Source of the DNA: Gammaproteobacteria bacterium | Lineage (GTDB): Bacteria; Pseudomonadota; Gammaproteobacteria; Competibacterales; Competibacteraceae | Length of the DNA stretch: 64,000 nucleotides | Assembly (NCBI GenBank): GCA_024235095.1 | Contig: JACKNC010000001.1 | Span: 806,001-870,000 of the forward strand | Reading direction: 5' to 3' | In this document: piece by piece, positions 26,671-35,649 of the stretch | How the letters are laid out: every line of letters starts with the position of its first letter | Numbering within the stretch: position 1 is the stretch's first letter | Made by a program: the position numbers and the translations under genes | Notes under the pieces: generated by a model | What the model was told of the DNA's origin: nothing | Database searches by the model: none | The model's input: the letters and a program-made list of their open reading frames with translations, nothing else

Positions 26671-27120
26671 TCAGCGACGGGCGCATTCGACCGGCCGGAT
26701 TACATGAGCCAGCTTGTCAAGCACCCCGTTGACGAAACGATGGCCCTGTTCCGCGCCAAACAGCTTGGCCAACTCCACAGCTTCGTTGATGATGATCCGA
26801 TAGGCGATGTCGGGACGTTGCATTAACTCATAGCCACCGATGCGCAGAATGGCTTGTTCTACCAGGTCCACCTGAACTAGTGGCCGATCCAGGAACGGCT
26901 CCAAAGCAGCGTCAATTTCGGTCATGCACTTAGGCGTTTCATGCACCAGTTCTCGAAAATAACCAGGATCGGCCTTGAGCAAATCCTGATCGGCCAGGAA
27001 CTCGCTGGCAATGATCGCCGGGTCCTGACCCGTCATCTGCCACTGATACAATGCCTGCGCGGCGCAGCGCCGCGCCCAACTGCGTTTGCCGGGCAAATTT
27101 TTGCGAGGGGGTTCGGTCAC
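26671..27120 (-). CDS. nusB: Transcription antitermination factor NusB
   Basis: RNA-binding partner of NusE (S10) in rRNA antitermination complexes. The all-helical protein shows RSWARRCAAQALYQWQMTG, LVEQAILRIGGYEL and INEAVELAKLFGAEQGHRFVNGVLDKLA. 149 residues from a GTG start at 27120, four bases beyond the ribH stop. Last gene of the riboflavin cluster, as in E. coli. Confidence 0.97.
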   Translation of the reverse strand: MTEPPRKNLPGKRSWARRCAAQALYQWQMTGQDPAIIASEFLADQDLLKADPGYFRELVHETPKCMTEIDAALEPFLDRPLVQVDLVEQAILRIGGYELMQRPDIAYRIIINEAVELAKLFGAEQGHRFVNGVLDKLAHVIRPVECARR

Positions 27121-27123
27121 TTT

Positions 27124-27600
27124 TCAACTTTCCAGTCGGCGCAGCAGGCTGACCATTTCCAGCACCGCCATCGCGGCTTCAACGCCCTTGTTGCCCGCCT
27201 TGGTTCCGGCGCGCTCCACCGCCTGTTCAATCGTGTCCACGGTCAACACGCCGAAACCGACCGGCAGATCGTACTTCAGCGAGACGCCGGCCAATCCTTT
27301 CACACACTCGCTGGCGACGTATTCGAAATGGGGAGTGCCGCCGCGAATAATCGCGCCCAGCGCGACAATACCGTCATAGCGTTCGCTGGCGGCCAAGCGC
27401 TGGGCGGCCAGGGGCAGTTCAAACGATCCGGGCGTCCAGATCAGGTCGATATTGGTCTCGGGCATCCCATGCCGGCGCAAGGCATCCACCGCGCCGTCAA
27501 TCAGGTTTTGCACGATAAAGCTGTTGAAGCGCGCCGCCACTAGGGCTAAGCGGGCATCCTGAAGTGGAGTGAAGTCGCCTTCTATAGTGTTGACTTGCAT
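27124..27600 (-). CDS. ribH: 6,7-dimethyl-8-ribityllumazine synthase
   Basis: Penultimate riboflavin step, joining the RibB product and the pyrimidine from RibD. The fold is marked by VAARFNSFIVQNLIDGA, WTPGSFELPLAAQRLA and GAIIRGGTPHFEYVA with the catalytic His. 158 residues; usually forms a 60-mer shell or pentamer. Between ribBA and nusB. Confidence 0.97.
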   Translation of the reverse strand: MQVNTIEGDFTPLQDARLALVAARFNSFIVQNLIDGAVDALRRHGMPETNIDLIWTPGSFELPLAAQRLAASERYDGIVALGAIIRGGTPHFEYVASECVKGLAGVSLKYDLPVGFGVLTVDTIEQAVERAGTKAGNKGVEAAMAVLEMVSLLRRLES

Positions 27601-27639
27601 AGCTAGGATTCCGTGATAATAAATTGGGGAATAACAAGG

Positions 27640-28743
27640 TCAGGAAACATATTCGACGACTTCCAGGTTAAAACCGGACAGCCCGCTGAGACGTTTGGGC
27701 GCGCCCAGCACGCGCATGCGCTGGACGCCGATATCCAGCAGAATCTGCGCGCCAATGCCATAAGTGCGCAATTCAGCCGAAGGATCAGTCGCACGAGAGG
27801 TTTCGCCAGCGCCAAATTGATAACCGCGCATCCGCCGAATCAGCGTCGCAGGATCCTCCGGGCGACTGAGCAGCACCAGGATCCCGGTTGATTCATTCGC
27901 CACCCGTTGCAGGGCATCGCGCAAGGGCCAACCACTGTCGGGAAGTTGTAGAGTCAACAGGTCGCTGAGCAAATGCTGGACATGCACCCGCACCAGCACC
28001 GGTTCGCCAGCCTGAATCTCGCCCTTGACCAGCGCGAAATGCACCTGCCGACCCACGACATCCTGGTAAGTCAATACGCGGAACAGTCCGAATTCAGTGG
28101 CCATTACCGTATCTGCGACCCGTTCAACGGTCTTTTCGTTCTGCATCCGGTAGTGAATCAAATCGGCAATAGTGCCGATTTTGACGCCATGCTGTTCAGC
28201 AAAGCGCTCCAGATCAGCGCGTCGGGCCATGCTCCCGTCTTCATTAAGGATTTCGACAATGACCGCTGCTGGCTCTAGTCCGGCTAATCGGGTCAGATCG
28301 CAGCCGGCCTCCGTGTGGCCAGCGCGCGTCAGCACTCCACCAGGTTGGGCCATTAATGGGAAGATATGACCGGGTTGCACCAGGTCTTCAGGTCGGGCAT
28401 CGGGCCGCACCGCGGTGCGGATGGTATGGGCGCGGTCGTAGGCGGAGATGCCGGTAGTCACGCCTTGAGCGGCTTCGACCGAAACCGTGAAGTTGGTGGA
28501 ATAGGGGGTTGCATTATCCTGCACCATGAGCGGCAGACGCAGTTGTTGGCAGCGTTCGCGAGTCAAGGTCAGACAAATCAGGCCACGCCCGTAGCGGGCC
28601 ATGAAGTTGATATCTTCCGGGCGCACCAGCGAAGCGGCCATTAGCAGATCGCCTTCATTTTCCCGGTCTTCATCGTCCATGATGATGACCATGTGACCCT
28701 GTCGCAGGTCGGTAAGAATGTCGTCAATGCGATTTAATGCCAT
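27640..28743 (-). CDS. ribB: 3,4-dihydroxy-2-butanone 4-phosphate synthase with degenerate GTP cyclohydrolase II domain
   Basis: The N-terminal half (1-200) is an intact RibB, with DDEDRENEGDLLMAA and GHTEAGCDLTRLAG for metal and ribulose 5-phosphate. The C-terminal half keeps the RibA outline (EFGLFRVLTYQD, LVRVHVQHLLSD, YGIGAQILLDIGVQRMRVL). It lacks the zinc cysteines of SLRCDCG (here TLQLPDSG) and the catalytic RQEGRGIGL (here RPEDPATLI). GTP cyclohydrolase II activity is therefore not expected, and a separate ribA should exist elsewhere. This matches the RibBX-type hybrids described in proteobacteria. 367 residues. Four bases separate it from ribE. Confidence 0.93.
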   Translation of the reverse strand: MALNRIDDILTDLRQGHMVIIMDDEDRENEGDLLMAASLVRPEDINFMARYGRGLICLTLTRERCQQLRLPLMVQDNATPYSTNFTVSVEAAQGVTTGISAYDRAHTIRTAVRPDARPEDLVQPGHIFPLMAQPGGVLTRAGHTEAGCDLTRLAGLEPAAVIVEILNEDGSMARRADLERFAEQHGVKIGTIADLIHYRMQNEKTVERVADTVMATEFGLFRVLTYQDVVGRQVHFALVKGEIQAGEPVLVRVHVQHLLSDLLTLQLPDSGWPLRDALQRVANESTGILVLLSRPEDPATLIRRMRGYQFGAGETSRATDPSAELRTYGIGAQILLDIGVQRMRVLGAPKRLSGLSGFNLEVVEYVS

Positions 28744-28747
28744 GTGT

Positions 28748-29407
28748 TTATTTCCAGAAGCCGTGTTCGCGCAGCAGCGCCTCGGTCAGACCGCTGCCGC
28801 CAGGTTGCGCGGCGCGTTCGCCCAGCAGCAGGCGCTCCAGGTAGCGGGCAATCAAATCCACTTCCAGATTGACCCGCCGACCGACTTTGAAATCGGCGAG
28901 CGTGGTTTCCACCAGCGTATGCGGGACAATATTAAGTTCGAACGCCGCGCCATCGACCTGGTTAACGGTCAGGCTGACTCCGTCCACACAAATGGAGCCT
29001 TTCTCTGCAATGTAGCGGGCCAGCGCATCCGGCGCTTGAATGCGCAACCGCCAGGAGCGACCGTCGGAACGCCACTCGGTGACGGCGCCGACGCCGTCGA
29101 CATGGCCGCTGACCAGATGACCGCCAAGCCGGGTTGTCGGCGTCAGGGCTTTTTCCAGGTTGACCCGGGTTCCCGGCGTTACCTCGCCGAGCGTGGTGCG
29201 CTCCAGGGTTTCGCGAGACATGTCAGCCCAGAAGCCGTCATTGGCCAAGTCGACAGCGGTCAAACAGACGCCGCTCACCGCGATGCTATCGCCGAGGTGG
29301 ACGTCGCGTAAATCCAGTTTGCCGGTGGCGATGCGCAGACGAAAGTCGCCGCCTTGCGGCTGAATCGTTGTGATCGTCCCGACGGCGGTAATGATGCCGG
29401 TGAACAT
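28748..29407 (-). CDS. ribE: Riboflavin synthase alpha chain
   Basis: Dismutates two lumazine molecules to riboflavin. The protein starts MFTGIITAVG, the family signature, at ATG 29407. The frame is open 23 codons further upstream, but those residues are not conserved. Two repeated barrel domains are seen: VSGVCLTAVDL / LGGHLVSGHVDGVG and VDGVSLTVNQV / VNLEVDLIARYLERLL. 219 residues. No FMN riboswitch fold is recognisable in the 123-base leader. Confidence 0.95.
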   Translation of the reverse strand: MFTGIITAVGTITTIQPQGGDFRLRIATGKLDLRDVHLGDSIAVSGVCLTAVDLANDGFWADMSRETLERTTLGEVTPGTRVNLEKALTPTTRLGGHLVSGHVDGVGAVTEWRSDGRSWRLRIQAPDALARYIAEKGSICVDGVSLTVNQVDGAAFELNIVPHTLVETTLADFKVGRRVNLEVDLIARYLERLLLGERAAQPGGSGLTEALLREHGFWK

Positions 29408-29473
29408 GGCGGGAATCCCGGAGAGTTTTAAGAGTAAATCTTTATAAAGCTTTATTCGATCTAATAATTGAGA

Positions 29474-29494
29474 CAAAAATTCCCAGAATTTTTG
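29474..29494 (-). terminator. AT-rich hairpin between ribD and ribE
   Basis: AAAAATT (29475-29481) and AATTTTT (29487-29493) are inverted arms around a 5-base loop, in a 123-base AT-rich gap after ribD. It could act as a weak terminator or processing site on the leftward transcript. Low confidence, since the stem is pure A/T. Confidence 0.3.
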
Positions 29495-29530
29495 CTATAT
29501 TTGAAATGTGATATTTAAGCCTTGAAACCT

Positions 29531-30625
29531 CTAACTGACCGGCTTTAATGTTACCCGCCAATCCTTTCCAATGGCCCGCATCTCCAGTATCTCCAACTCG
29601 GTGCGCTGGCTCATCCGCGTCAATTCCGGTAATTGGAACAGGCCACGCGCCTTATTGCCGAGCAGCACCGGAGCTATATAGACCACCAGTTCGTCTACCA
29701 GATCGGCCTGCAACAGGGCGCCAGCCAGAGTTGGCCCGCATTCCACATGGATTTCATTGCATTCACGACCGGCCAGCTCCGTCATGATCGCCGGTAAATC
29801 CAGTTCCCATTCACAGTGTGGCGTTACCACAATTTCCGCGCCGGCGGCCCGCAGCGGCGCTTGGGCGACCGGATCAGCCACTCCAGTGAAAATCAGCACC
29901 GAACCCGGTAACCGCATGATTCGCGCGGTCGGGGGAGTGCGCAGTTCCGTATCGAGAATAACCCGCAATGGCTGGCGCGACGTTCCCGGCAGGCGGACAT
30001 TAAGACTGGGATCGTCCGCCAGTACTGTGCCAATTCCGGTCAGAATCGCCGAACTGCGTGCGCGAAGTCTTTGCACATCCTGTCGCGCCGCCTCGCCTGT
30101 CAGCCATTGACTCTCGCCTGAAGCCAGGGCAGTGCGTCCATCCAGGCTCATCGCCAGTTTGACCCGGATAAACGGCAGACCCTGCGTCATCCGCTGAACG
30201 AACCCCAGGTTTAACGCCTGAGCTTCCGCTTCCAGCAGCCCGCATTCCACGGTCATGCCAGCCTCGCGTAATTGCGTCAATCCTCGTCCGGCAACCTGTG
30301 GATTCGGATCAGGCATCGCCGCAACCATACGTGTGACGCCGGCGTTCAGCAGCGCATCGGTGCAAGGCGGGGTGCGGCCGTGATGGCAGCAGGGTTCCAG
30401 GGTTACATAAGCTGTCGCGCCGCGCGCCCGATCGCCCGCCATTTCCAGTGCGTTGACTTCCGCATGAGGTTCGCCGGCGCGCTCATGCCAGCCCTCGCCG
30501 ACGATTTCACCCGCGCGCACCAGTACACAACCTACCCGAGGATTCGGATCGGCGCTATACAACCCACGCCGGGCCAGCATCAAGGCGCGCGCCATGTAGC
30601 GATAATCGTCAGACAGCCATGCCAT
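29531..30625 (-). CDS. ribD: Bifunctional riboflavin deaminase/reductase
   Basis: Deaminates and then reduces the pyrimidine intermediate of riboflavin synthesis. N-terminal deaminase: PHAEVNAL (zinc His and catalytic Glu) and TLEPCCHHGRTPPC (zinc cysteines). C-terminal reductase from about residue 150: VKLAMSLDGRTA, GIGTVLADDPSLNVR, and ECGPTLAGALL. 364 residues. Lies 53 bases after nrdR, as in the E. coli nrdR-ribD-ribH-nusB order. Confidence 0.97.
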   Translation of the reverse strand: MAWLSDDYRYMARALMLARRGLYSADPNPRVGCVLVRAGEIVGEGWHERAGEPHAEVNALEMAGDRARGATAYVTLEPCCHHGRTPPCTDALLNAGVTRMVAAMPDPNPQVAGRGLTQLREAGMTVECGLLEAEAQALNLGFVQRMTQGLPFIRVKLAMSLDGRTALASGESQWLTGEAARQDVQRLRARSSAILTGIGTVLADDPSLNVRLPGTSRQPLRVILDTELRTPPTARIMRLPGSVLIFTGVADPVAQAPLRAAGAEIVVTPHCEWELDLPAIMTELAGRECNEIHVECGPTLAGALLQADLVDELVVYIAPVLLGNKARGLFQLPELTRMSQRTELEILEMRAIGKDWRVTLKPVS

Positions 30626-30678
30626 TCATTCACCGCCGGCGGGAGACGCATCAGGGATGCGCAGAAGTTCAGGAGCAA

Positions 30679-31155
30679 TCACTCGGAATTCATCGAATCG
30701 CGTAAGGTGTTCTGTAAGCGCTCGATTTCAACGCGAAAAGCATTAACATCCTCGAAGCTGCGGTAAACGGAAGCAAAGCGGACATAGGCAACCGGGTCCA
30801 GACGCCGCAATTCATCCATCACCCATTCGCCAATCTGCTGACTGCTCAATTCACGTTCGCTACTGGCGCGCACCCGATTTTTAACTCGCAGGATGAGTTT
30901 TTCAAGTTGCTCGGTGCTGACGGGCCGCTTTTCCAGCGCCCGCATCAGTCCGGTGCGCAGCTTTTCCTCCAGGAACGGCTCACGGCGGCCATCGCGTTTC
31001 ACCACCGACGGCAGCACCAGTTCCGCGATCTCGTAGGTGGTGAAACGGGCGCTGCATGCCGGACATTCGCGGCGGCGGCGGACTTTATCGCCCTCCGCCA
31101 GCAGGCGCGAGTCCACGACGCGAGTGTCCGGGGCGTTGCAGAATGGACAATGCAC
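30679..31155 (-). CDS. nrdR: Transcriptional repressor NrdR
   Basis: ATP/dATP-sensing repressor of ribonucleotide reductase genes. The zinc ribbon HCPFCNAPDTRVVDSR ... RRRECPACSARFTTYE is complete with four Cys, followed by an ATP-cone domain. The start is GTG 31155, directly at the zinc ribbon. The frame is open upstream into glyA, but those residues are not conserved. 158 residues. Confidence 0.97.
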   Translation of the reverse strand: MHCPFCNAPDTRVVDSRLLAEGDKVRRRRECPACSARFTTYEIAELVLPSVVKRDGRREPFLEEKLRTGLMRALEKRPVSTEQLEKLILRVKNRVRASSERELSSQQIGEWVMDELRRLDPVAYVRFASVYRSFEDVNAFRVEIERLQNTLRDSMNSE

Positions 31156-31183
31156 TGTCGCCGCCTTGCCGCCAGGAGATGGA

Positions 31184-32437
31184 TCAGCCGTACACCGGGA
31201 ACCGGGCGCAGAGTTCGGCGACCTGGCCACGCACCCGATCAATCACGGCTTCGTTATTCAGATCGTCAAGAATATCGCAAATCCAGCCGGTCAATTCCCG
31301 ACATTCGCGTTCCTGGAAACCCCGGGTGGTCACCGCCGGTGAGCCAATGCGCAGACCGCTGGTAACGAAAGGCGACTGAGGATCATTGGGCACCGCGTTC
31401 TTGTTCACCGTGATCCAGGCCCGGCCCAGGGCAGCGTCAGCCGCTTTGCCCGTGAGACCTTTAGCGATCAGACTCACCAGGAACAAGTGATTATCGGTGC
31501 CGCCGGACACCACATCATAGCCGCGCTCGCTGAACGTCCCGGCCATCACTCGGGCATTGGCGACGACCTGCTTCTGGTAGTCGATGAAATCCGGTTGCAG
31601 GGCCTCCAGGAGAGCGACCGCTTTGGCGGCGATGACATGCATTAACGGTCCGCCCTGGGTGCCGGGGAAGACCAGCGAGTTCAGTTTCTTCTCGATCTCG
31701 GAATTAGCGCGGGCCAGGATTAGGCCGCCGCGTGGGCCGCGCAGAGTCTTATGGGTCGTCGTGGTGACCACATCGGCGATGGGAACGGGCGTCGGATACA
31801 CGCCCGCTGCGACCAAACCGGCAACGTGGGCCATGTCTACGACGAAATAGGCGCCCACCTGATCGGCAATGGTTCGGAAACGCGCCCAGTCCACCACCCG
31901 TGAATAGGCCGAGAAACCGGCAATAATCATTTTTGGCTGACATTCGAGCGCTAGCCGCTCAACCTGCTCGTAGTCAATTTCGCCAGTCGCATCATTCAAC
32001 CCGTACTGCACCGCCTGATAAAGTCGCCCGGAGAAGTTGACTTTGGCGCCGTGGGTCAGATGGCCGCCGTGCGCCAGGCTCATGCCCAACACGACATCGC
32101 CGGGATCGAGCAGCGCCATGTAAACAGCGGCGTTGGCTTGTGAACCGGAATGCGGCTGGACGTTGGCGTAATCGGCGTTGAACAATTGCTTGGCGCGGTC
32201 AATGGCCAGTTGTTCAGCGATATCCACGAATTCGCAACCGCCGTAATAGCGTTTGCCAGGATAACCTTCGGCATACTTGTTGGTCAGCACCGAACCCTGG
32301 GCTTCAAGCACTCGCGGGCTGGCGTAATTTTCCGAAGCAATCAGCTCAATGTGGGCTTCCTGGCGCTGCTTTTCACCCTGCAGGGCGGCCCACAATTCGT
32401 TGTCAAACCCGGCTATCCGCATCTCTCGACTGAACAT
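31184..32437 (-). CDS. glyA: Serine hydroxymethyltransferase
   Basis: PLP enzyme interconverting serine and glycine and charging tetrahydrofolate. IELIASENYASP, the VTTTTHKTLRGPRGG block with the PLP lysine, and the C-terminal TSGLRIGSPAVTTRGF are present. ATG 32437 (MFSREMRIAGFD) has AGAGGT seven bases upstream and gives 417 residues, exactly the E. coli length. A possible TATGAT -10 lies upstream (complement of 32508-32513). First gene of the glyA-nrdR-rib-nusB run. Confidence 0.97.
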   Translation of the reverse strand: MFSREMRIAGFDNELWAALQGEKQRQEAHIELIASENYASPRVLEAQGSVLTNKYAEGYPGKRYYGGCEFVDIAEQLAIDRAKQLFNADYANVQPHSGSQANAAVYMALLDPGDVVLGMSLAHGGHLTHGAKVNFSGRLYQAVQYGLNDATGEIDYEQVERLALECQPKMIIAGFSAYSRVVDWARFRTIADQVGAYFVVDMAHVAGLVAAGVYPTPVPIADVVTTTTHKTLRGPRGGLILARANSEIEKKLNSLVFPGTQGGPLMHVIAAKAVALLEALQPDFIDYQKQVVANARVMAGTFSERGYDVVSGGTDNHLFLVSLIAKGLTGKAADAALGRAWITVNKNAVPNDPQSPFVTSGLRIGSPAVTTRGFQERECRELTGWICDILDDLNNEAVIDRVRGQVAELCARFPVYG

Positions 32438-32621
32438 TCGCAACCTCTGCAAAGGCGGGCGCCCGCTGTCCTGGAATCCAGTGCGAGCGAACCATGGGAA
32501 ACAAAGAATCATACCCGATTTCAGTGACGATTAACGGGAATGGCCCAAGAAAATGCAGAAATTATGACTGGCGCGCGGTCAGGATCGTTCTGGCAGAGTG
32601 AGGAGCTGGGTTGGGGGGAAC

Positions 32622-33581
32622 TCAGCGCATCGGGGTTTCCAGAAAAGCATCGATAACAGCGACCCAAGCCTTGCCGACATTGCGCAGATCATAACCGCCG
32701 CCGCCGACGCCCAAAATACGGCCCTCGGCGAACTCCTCGGCAATCTCGCACAAGCCGCGAGCCGCGCGGGCATGGGCGCGGTAGGTATAGTGCAGATGCG
32801 CCAGAGGATCGCCATCCAGACCATCGGCGCCGCAGTTCATGACAATAAATTGCGGCTTCCACTGGCGCAGGAATTCTTCGACCTTGTCCCACATCATCAA
32901 AAAGTCGGGATCGGCGGACAGGGGCAACAAGGGGATATTGAGCTTGCGGCCCTTGGCTTCGCCCTTGCCAATCTCGTGTGGGAAACCGCTTTGGGGAAAG
33001 TTGTAACGGCCATCCTCATGAATGTCGGCGTAGATCACTGTAGGGTCGGATTCAAAGGGATAGAACACGCCGTCGCCGTGATGGGCGTCGATATCCACGT
33101 AGGCGATGCGCTCCAGGGCATATTCCTGTTGCAGAATTTTGATCGCCACGCCGGCGTCGTTAAAGACGCAAAAACCAGAGGCGGTATCGGGCATACTGTG
33201 ATGCAGACCGGCAATGGGCACAAAGATGCGCCGCGCTTCGTTGTTCATCAGTTTGCGCGCGGCGTCAACCACCGTGCCCACTACGGTCGAGGCGTCTTCG
33301 AACACACCGCGATAGGCGGGAGTATCGCCATAATCCAGCAAACCACTACCGGTTTCGGACAGGGTTTTGACCTTTTCAACGTAGCCAGGCGTGTGGAACA
33401 GCGTGAGCTGCTCCTCGGTGGCCTTAACCGGATGGAAAATGCGCACCTGGTAATCGAGATGGCGAATGTGCATCTCGTCCCAAAAAGCATGAATGCGATC
33501 CTCGCCAAAGGGATGATCGTCGAAACCGTAGCGGCCTAATTCTTCGCCGGTGTAGACAGCCACCGTTCTACTTCGTGACAT
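32622..33581 (-). CDS. Histone deacetylase-superfamily hydrolase (AcuC/HdaH-like)
   Basis: Zinc amidohydrolase of the arginase/deacetylase fold; bacterial members remove acetyl groups from polyamines or proteins. Motifs: GLHHSMPDTASGFC (active-site His pair), YVDIDAHHGDGV (zinc Asp/His), NCGADGLDGDPL (zinc Asp), and GGGGYDLRNV (ahead of the catalytic-Tyr region). ATG 33581 has GAGG ten bases upstream; a TTG three codons earlier is too close to it. 319 residues, cytoplasmic. Upstream of glyA by 184 bases and divergent from argC. Substrate unknown. Confidence 0.88.
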   Translation of the reverse strand: MSRSRTVAVYTGEELGRYGFDDHPFGEDRIHAFWDEMHIRHLDYQVRIFHPVKATEEQLTLFHTPGYVEKVKTLSETGSGLLDYGDTPAYRGVFEDASTVVGTVVDAARKLMNNEARRIFVPIAGLHHSMPDTASGFCVFNDAGVAIKILQQEYALERIAYVDIDAHHGDGVFYPFESDPTVIYADIHEDGRYNFPQSGFPHEIGKGEAKGRKLNIPLLPLSADPDFLMMWDKVEEFLRQWKPQFIVMNCGADGLDGDPLAHLHYTYRAHARAARGLCEIAEEFAEGRILGVGGGGYDLRNVGKAWVAVIDAFLETPMR

Positions 33582-33668
33582 TACTTGCAAGCCTCGTCGT
33601 TTTAAGTGTTAATGCTTCCGCAATACTTATTATGATAGTTCAGCTTGAAGTGAGTTTTGGGCATCATG

Positions 33669-33688
33669 GACCCAAAACATTTTGGGTC
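33669..33688. promoter_or_regulatory. 20-bp perfect palindrome in hdac/argC divergent region
   Basis: GACCCAAAA and TTTTGGGTC are perfect 9-bp arms with a 2-base centre (33669-33688), 34 bases before the argC start. It could be an operator. It does not match the ArgR box, and no T-run favours a terminator. Confidence 0.35.
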
Positions 33689-33721
33689 AGGTTTTGCAAT
33701 AAATGCGAGTGGGTTAAAGAG

Positions 33722-34753
33722 ATGATCAAGGCAGGCATTGTTGGGGGAACCGGTTATACCGGTGTGGAATTGCTGCGGTTGCTGGCGGCGCATCCGGATG
33801 TGGAATTATCCGTCATCACTTCGCGCGGCGAAAAAGGCGTCCAGGTCAGCCAGATGTTTCCCAATCTTCGAGGCCGGGTGGAGCTGGCGTTTGTTGAACC
33901 TGACGATGCCGTGCTGAAGGGTTGCGATGTGGTGTTTTTCGCCACACCCAACGGCACAGCAATGAAAAGCGTCCCGGCGTTGCTTGAGGCCGGCGTCAAG
34001 GTGATCGATCTGGCGGCTGATTTTCGTCTGCGAGATGCTGCGGAATGGGAGAAATGGTACGGGATGCCGCATGCTTGCCCGGACTTGCTACGGGAAGCGG
34101 TTTACGGCTTGCCCGAAGTAAACCGCGAGTTAATCCGCAGCGCTCGTCTGGCGGCTAATCCCGGATGCTATCCGACCGCGGTGCAATTAGGTTTTTTGCC
34201 GTTGCTGGAAGCCGACGTTGTGGACTCCCACTCGTTGATCGCCGACGTTAAATCCGGAGTCAGCGGCGCAGGACGGAAGGCTGAAGTGGGCATCCTGCTG
34301 TGTGAAGCTGGCGACAATTTCAAAGCCTACAATGTGCCCGCTCATCGTCATCTGCCGGAAATTCGCCAGGGATTGACCGCCGTAGCTGGGACTCCAGTGG
34401 AACTGGTTTTTACGCCGCATTTGGTTCCGATGATTCGCGGTATTCACGCCACGCTTTACGCTACGCTGAAAAATTCGGATGTGGATTTGCAGGCGCTCTT
34501 CGAGCAGCGCTACGCCTCGGAACCCTTTGTCGATGTTTTGCCGGAAAAATCGCATCCTGAAACCCGGAGCGTGCGTGGGTCGAACCAGTGCCGGTTGGCC
34601 GTGCATCGTCCACACAATGGCAAAACGGTGGTGGTGCTATCGGTGATCGATAATCTGGTCAAGGGCGCGGCGGGTCAGGCGGTGCAGAATATGAATCTGA
34701 TGTTTGGGCTACCGGAGAGCGCTGGCTTGGAGGAAATTGCGTTGTTGCCGTGA
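33722..34753 (+). CDS. argC: N-acetyl-gamma-glutamyl-phosphate reductase
   Basis: Third step of arginine synthesis, reducing N-acetylglutamyl phosphate with NADPH. IVGGTGYTGVELLRLLAAHP is the Rossmann motif, ANPGCYPTAVQL holds the catalytic Cys, and HRHLPEI the substrate contact. 343 residues from ATG 33722. The frame is open 49 codons further upstream, into the divergent promoter region, without conserved sequence. Confidence 0.97.
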   Translation: MIKAGIVGGTGYTGVELLRLLAAHPDVELSVITSRGEKGVQVSQMFPNLRGRVELAFVEPDDAVLKGCDVVFFATPNGTAMKSVPALLEAGVKVIDLAADFRLRDAAEWEKWYGMPHACPDLLREAVYGLPEVNRELIRSARLAANPGCYPTAVQLGFLPLLEADVVDSHSLIADVKSGVSGAGRKAEVGILLCEAGDNFKAYNVPAHRHLPEIRQGLTAVAGTPVELVFTPHLVPMIRGIHATLYATLKNSDVDLQALFEQRYASEPFVDVLPEKSHPETRSVRGSNQCRLAVHRPHNGKTVVVLSVIDNLVKGAAGQAVQNMNLMFGLPESAGLEEIALLP

Positions 34754-34770
34754 AGACGGTCATCGCGCGC

Positions 34771-35649
34771 TTATGCTGCGATCCGCTGGCTGATTTCGGT
34801 ATGGGTCAGCCGGGCCAGCGCATCGCGGGAGGTATGTGGCGCGGAATGGACCGTTCCAAAATACAGCTCGGCAACGATGCCTGATTCGCCGAGCAATTGC
34901 CACAGATGCGGCAGCAGGGCGGCGTCGCCCACGAAGGGTATGATGGGATGGACGCCCTCGGAATGAGGATAGCGCAACGCGATGGCCTGCACGGGACAGC
35001 GCGCCAGAATCGCTGCCTGGAATAGACGAGGGAAAAAGCGTCTTACGCTCTCGCCGGTGGTTGAGGTGCCTTCCGGGAACACCAATATCCGCTCACCCTT
35101 TCGCAGACGCCAAACCAACCGCTCCAGCGCTTCACTCGCGCCATGGTCGCCGCCCCGGCGGATGAAAGCGGTTCCCGCCCTTTGGCATAGCCAGCCAAAG
35201 AGCGGCCAATGCGCTACTTCCTGCTTGGCCAGAAAGTGCGTCGGGCAGACTGCCGCGATGCAGAAGATGTCCAGCCAAGATAAATGATTGGCGACAAACA
35301 GCGTTGCAGCAGGATGGGGCGTCCCCTGCACTCGCAGGCGCACACCCAGAATCCGGCACAGGCCCCGGCTCCACCAGACCAGCGGCCGTGTTGAGACATA
35401 ATGCCGCCGCCCCGGTCCTAGAGCGGCGGCAATCAATACACCGGCCAGAATGTGCAGAATGAGCAAGGGGGTCCGCACACTGCGCCGCCCGGCGCGGACT
35501 AGACCGGGTTTCCAGCGACAGTTAGCGTCCAGCGCCCGCGGATGTGCGCGCAGCTGGGGTGAATGCTGATTGCTCTCGCTCGTATGCGCGTTAGGGGAGT
35601 GCGTGGTGACCGGCGGTTTTGACTTGGAAGCGAGCGGAAATGAGGCCAT
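34771..35649 (-). CDS. 1-acyl-sn-glycerol-3-phosphate acyltransferase (PlsC/OlsA-like)
   Basis: Membrane-associated acyltransferase of 292 residues. One hydrophobic segment lies near residues 65-85 (LLILHILAGVLIAAAL). Motif I NHLSWLD and motif III FPEGTSTTG are intact. ATG 35649 shares a base with the stop of the preceding OlsB-like gene, so the two are coupled. That pairing suggests OlsA, which O-acylates lyso-ornithine lipid. General PlsC activity is the alternative. The long N-terminal extension before the membrane segment is Ser/His/Asn-rich. Confidence 0.82.
   Translation of the reverse strand: MASFPLASKSKPPVTTHSPNAHTSESNQHSPQLRAHPRALDANCRWKPGLVRAGRRSVRTPLLILHILAGVLIAAALGPGRRHYVSTRPLVWWSRGLCRILGVRLRVQGTPHPAATLFVANHLSWLDIFCIAAVCPTHFLAKQEVAHWPLFGWLCQRAGTAFIRRGGDHGASEALERLVWRLRKGERILVFPEGTSTTGESVRRFFPRLFQAAILARCPVQAIALRYPHSEGVHPIIPFVGDAALLPHLWQLLGESGIVAELYFGTVHSAPHTSRDALARLTHTEISQRIAA

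Noticed and set aside
29408..29530. FMN riboswitch upstream of the riboflavin genes
   Set aside because: The leader is AT-rich and lacks the conserved multi-stem FMN element; none was seen before ribB or ribD either.
33591..33721. ArgR boxes before argC
   Set aside because: No adequate match to TGAAT-type ARG boxes; only an unrelated palindrome was found.
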